Origin: Anaerobacillus isosaccharinicus
Lineage (GTDB): Bacteria; Bacillota; Bacilli; Bacillales; Anaerobacillaceae
NCBI RefSeq assembly: GCF_001866075.3
Contig: NZ_CP063356.1
Location: 3,648,164-3,712,163 of the forward strand
Direction of reading: 5' to 3'
Length of the DNA: 64,000 nucleotides
Of the stretch, positions 62,468 through 64,000 are shown piece by piece. A model generated the notes under the pieces. The model was not told where the DNA came from, did no database searches, and saw nothing but the letters and a program-made list of their open reading frames with translations. The first letter of the stretch is position 1. Each line of letters starts with the position of its first letter. Made by a program: the position numbers and the translations under genes.

Positions 62468-62743
62468 TTAGTTGTTTTTTAGATTATTTTTGAGAAGGAT
62501 AGGTAACAGTTCGGACTCAACTTCTTTCATTATTTCTGAAGGTTTCGTTTCTAGTGCAAGTGCAATAGTTAAAAATATCGATGAACTCATTGATTTAGAG
62601 CCATTTTCTATGTAGCTTAAGTAAGTTGTGCTTATTCCAGCTTTTCTTGCTAATGCAGCTTGTGTAAGTCCTCTTGTCTTCCTCGTTTGTCTTATATACT
62701 TACCAGTAGTTATTCTAAATAATGTTCTTGCATCCAATATCAT
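62468..62743 (-). CDS. XRE-family HTH regulator
   Basis: Start chosen at ATG 62743 (MILDARTL), 91 aa. HTH_3 domain at 15-70 (KYIRQTRKTRGLTQAALARKAGISTTYLSYIENGSK), typical Cro/C1 type. Probably an operon with or a regulator of the ParB-like gene 68 bp downstream; could control the adjacent Wadjet operon. Confidence 0.85.
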   Translation of the reverse strand: MILDARTLFRITTGKYIRQTRKTRGLTQAALARKAGISTTYLSYIENGSKSMSSSIFLTIALALETKPSEIMKEVESELLPILLKNNLKNN

Positions 62744-62938
62744 CACCTCCACTTCTATTTTAGTTGAATTCGCCTCAAAAACTTACAAACTATGTTGAAA
62801 ATCCTTAATTTTTTTAGGCTTTTTTGAATGATTACCAACAACGGCATATTTTATAAAGTAACTATTGTAAATTTTAGGAAGATTTTCTTCTTGAAAATAT
62901 CGAATCTAATATTAATCAAATGTTATAGGGGTGTTTTC

Positions 62939-63151
62939 ATGAGCAACTTTCTTTCTTATGCGGAAAAGTATAGGATTTTCACTTCCTTTAGTGAGTTGAC
63001 TGAAACTAGTATTAGTAACGATAGAGTAAATTTCATTTTTAATAACAGTAAGCTGAAAAGAAAAGTTGCAGTTCGGGAGCTAGCTCAATCCGGTAACGGG
63101 TACGTCTATGGTGTCCGCAGTCTCGAAAATTGTCATATTAACTGCCAGTGA
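62939..63151 (+). CDS. Hypothetical protein, possibly truncated
   Basis: 70 aa from ATG 62939 (GGGGTG upstream). Starts MSNFLSYAEKYRIFTSFSEL; the last ten residues change character where an element end begins (about 63140-63230), so the original C-terminus may have been lost. No family recognised. Confidence 0.45.
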   Translation: MSNFLSYAEKYRIFTSFSELTETSISNDRVNFIFNNSKLKRKVAVRELAQSGNGYVYGVRSLENCHINCQ

Positions 63152-63240
63152 CATTGACGTGGCTTGTTATGTAGAGTCACACTCATTGCCACTGGCGATT
63201 GATTTAGTCACTTAATTTGGCGCATCCAAAGCGGAAGAAC
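63135..63240. mobile_element. Probable end of a transposon containing the ExeA-like genes
   Basis: TGCCAGTGACATTGACG and CATTGCCACTGGCG form a loose dyad, followed by TTGGCGCATCCAAAGCGG. It lies between the truncated-looking 62939 gene and the element's minus-strand genes. The other end is outside the window. Confidence 0.4.
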
Positions 63241-63438
63241 CTAGATGAAATTTCTAAGATCGTTTTTAAACACTTCAACTACTTTTTCTAATGCTACCTT
63301 TTTCTCCAATAAATCGTGTATTTCAGCTCTTAATTGATCAACCATAGTCTCCATTTCGCCGATCCCATCTTCAAGCTGGTTCTTATAATCTTCTAAGTTA
63401 TTAATCATCTTCGATGTTACTTTCCCCTTATAATTCAT
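63241..63438 (-). CDS. Small coiled-coil protein downstream of the ATPase
   Basis: 65 aa; overlaps the ATPase gene's 3' end by 11 bases. Almost entirely coiled coil (NQLEDGIGEMETMVDQLRAE, LEKKVALEKVVEVF). Likely an accessory protein of the transposon. Confidence 0.6.
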   Translation of the reverse strand: MNYKGKVTSKMINNLEDYKNQLEDGIGEMETMVDQLRAEIHDLLEKKVALEKVVEVFKNDLRNFI

Positions 63439-64000
63439 TGATTACACGGTGAATGTGGGATTCTCCTACAACTTTATTTCCTTGAAGAAATGCATCTAAA
63501 AGACTTTGACTACATAGAGTATTAATTTTTCTCGGAATCCCCTGGCTAAAGTTATGAATTGCCTGAATGGCTTCTTCTGAAAAAATCTCATATGGTGTTT
63601 CAACTACTATCAATTGATGTTTAATGTAAGCTTTTGTTTCTTGCTCAGTTAGCCCTGTTACTTGGTATCGCATTTGTATCCTTTGATCGATAGCTTCTAG
63701 GTGCTTCACTTTTAATTGATTTCGTAGACTAGGTTGCCCAACGACAATAAGGGTAAGAGGAGACATAGAATCTTCTTTAAAGTTAAGTATGAAGCGTAAC
63801 TCTTGCAACATCGGCTCCGAGAAATGGTGTGCTTCATCAATAACAATAACTGGTGTTTTTCTCTCATTCTCATAAATATCTAACATTAAAGATTGGTACT
63901 GTCGTTTCGCTTCGGTTGATCGAAATGCAGGGTGAATTCCAAAGTTTTGTAAAACTTCTCGATAAAATAGTTTAGGAGTTAGTTCAGAGTCACATAAATA
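63428..64000 (-). CDS. ExeA/TniB-like AAA ATPase, transposon-type (5' end outside window)
   Basis: The frame stays open to the window end (upstream residues read LICDSELTPKLFYREVLQNF). Walker B TPVIVIDEAHHF, sensor I LTLIVVGQPSLRNQL, a C-terminal QRIQMRYQVTGLTEQETKAYI and GIPRKINTLC arginine finger region: the pattern of ExeA-type ATPases that accompany DDE transposases. The transposase should lie upstream, beyond 64000. Confidence 0.85.
   Translation of the reverse strand, partial: YLCDSELTPKLFYREVLQNFGIHPAFRSTEAKRQYQSLMLDIYENERKTPVIVIDEAHHFSEPMLQELRFILNFKEDSMSPLTLIVVGQPSLRNQLKVKHLEAIDQRIQMRYQVTGLTEQETKAYIKHQLIVVETPYEIFSEEAIQAIHNFSQGIPRKINTLCSQSLLDAFLQGNKVVGESHIHRVINEL

Overview
The window is AT-rich DNA from a low-GC Gram-positive bacterium of the Bacillaceae/Planococcaceae type. 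Strong GGAGG-like ribosome sites, frequent TTG/GTG starts, lipoprotein signals and family affiliations (DUF3221, YrvL-like, Wadjet, RIT, IS21, IS66) support this. A ParA gene with a small partner and a large load of mobile DNA suggest a plasmid or a plasmid-derived chromosomal island.

Layout. 1-5182: an IS21-type element (start outside the window) whose istB is split at the P-loop by a RIT element, a trio of tyrosine recombinases. 5183-7450: a gene remnant cut by that IS, then three small membrane-protein genes that look like the first part of an array of single-gene units. 7600-11490: a ScoMcrA-N-like protein, a tandem GIY-YIG-like protein, ParA plus partner, and a serine recombinase. 11811-15045: a catalytically dead tyrosine-recombinase-like protein and several orphan genes. 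15452-17810: a five-gene minus-strand operon of unknown function. 17930-19640: a conserved non-coding, probably structured element upstream of a 192-aa gene. 19962-20875: an ORF-less group II intron. 19930-43320: a long array of mostly plus-strand single-gene units (lipoproteins, small membrane proteins, GNAT acetyltransferases, hydrolases, an ECF sigma/anti-sigma pair, a methyltransferase). These are separated by a family of hairpin repeats whose architecture resembles integron attC sites; IS66, a second DDE IS and two foldback elements have inserted into it. 43694-50072: a complete second IS21 copy, again with RIT in istB but with RIT in the opposite orientation relative to istB. 43490-43615 and 50119-52920: a decayed second version of the 15.4-19.6 kb block, with its own non-coding element and 192-aa paralogue. 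53654-61588: a complete four-gene Wadjet (JetD-A-B-C) plasmid-defence operon, followed by ParB-like and XRE-type regulators. 63241-64000: the end of another transposon carrying an ExeA/TniB-like ATPase.

How the parts relate. Wadjet is a known system that cleaves small circular DNA. The most unusual material is (i) the array, in which a 456-bp unit is present twice with limits exactly at the repeat arms, suggesting site-specific shuffling of cassettes in a Firmicute; (ii) the RIT element that has flipped in place inside an IS21 P-loop; and (iii) the duplicated non-coding element paired with a 192-aa gene. Motif positions, alignments and foldings were done by eye; no database search was possible.
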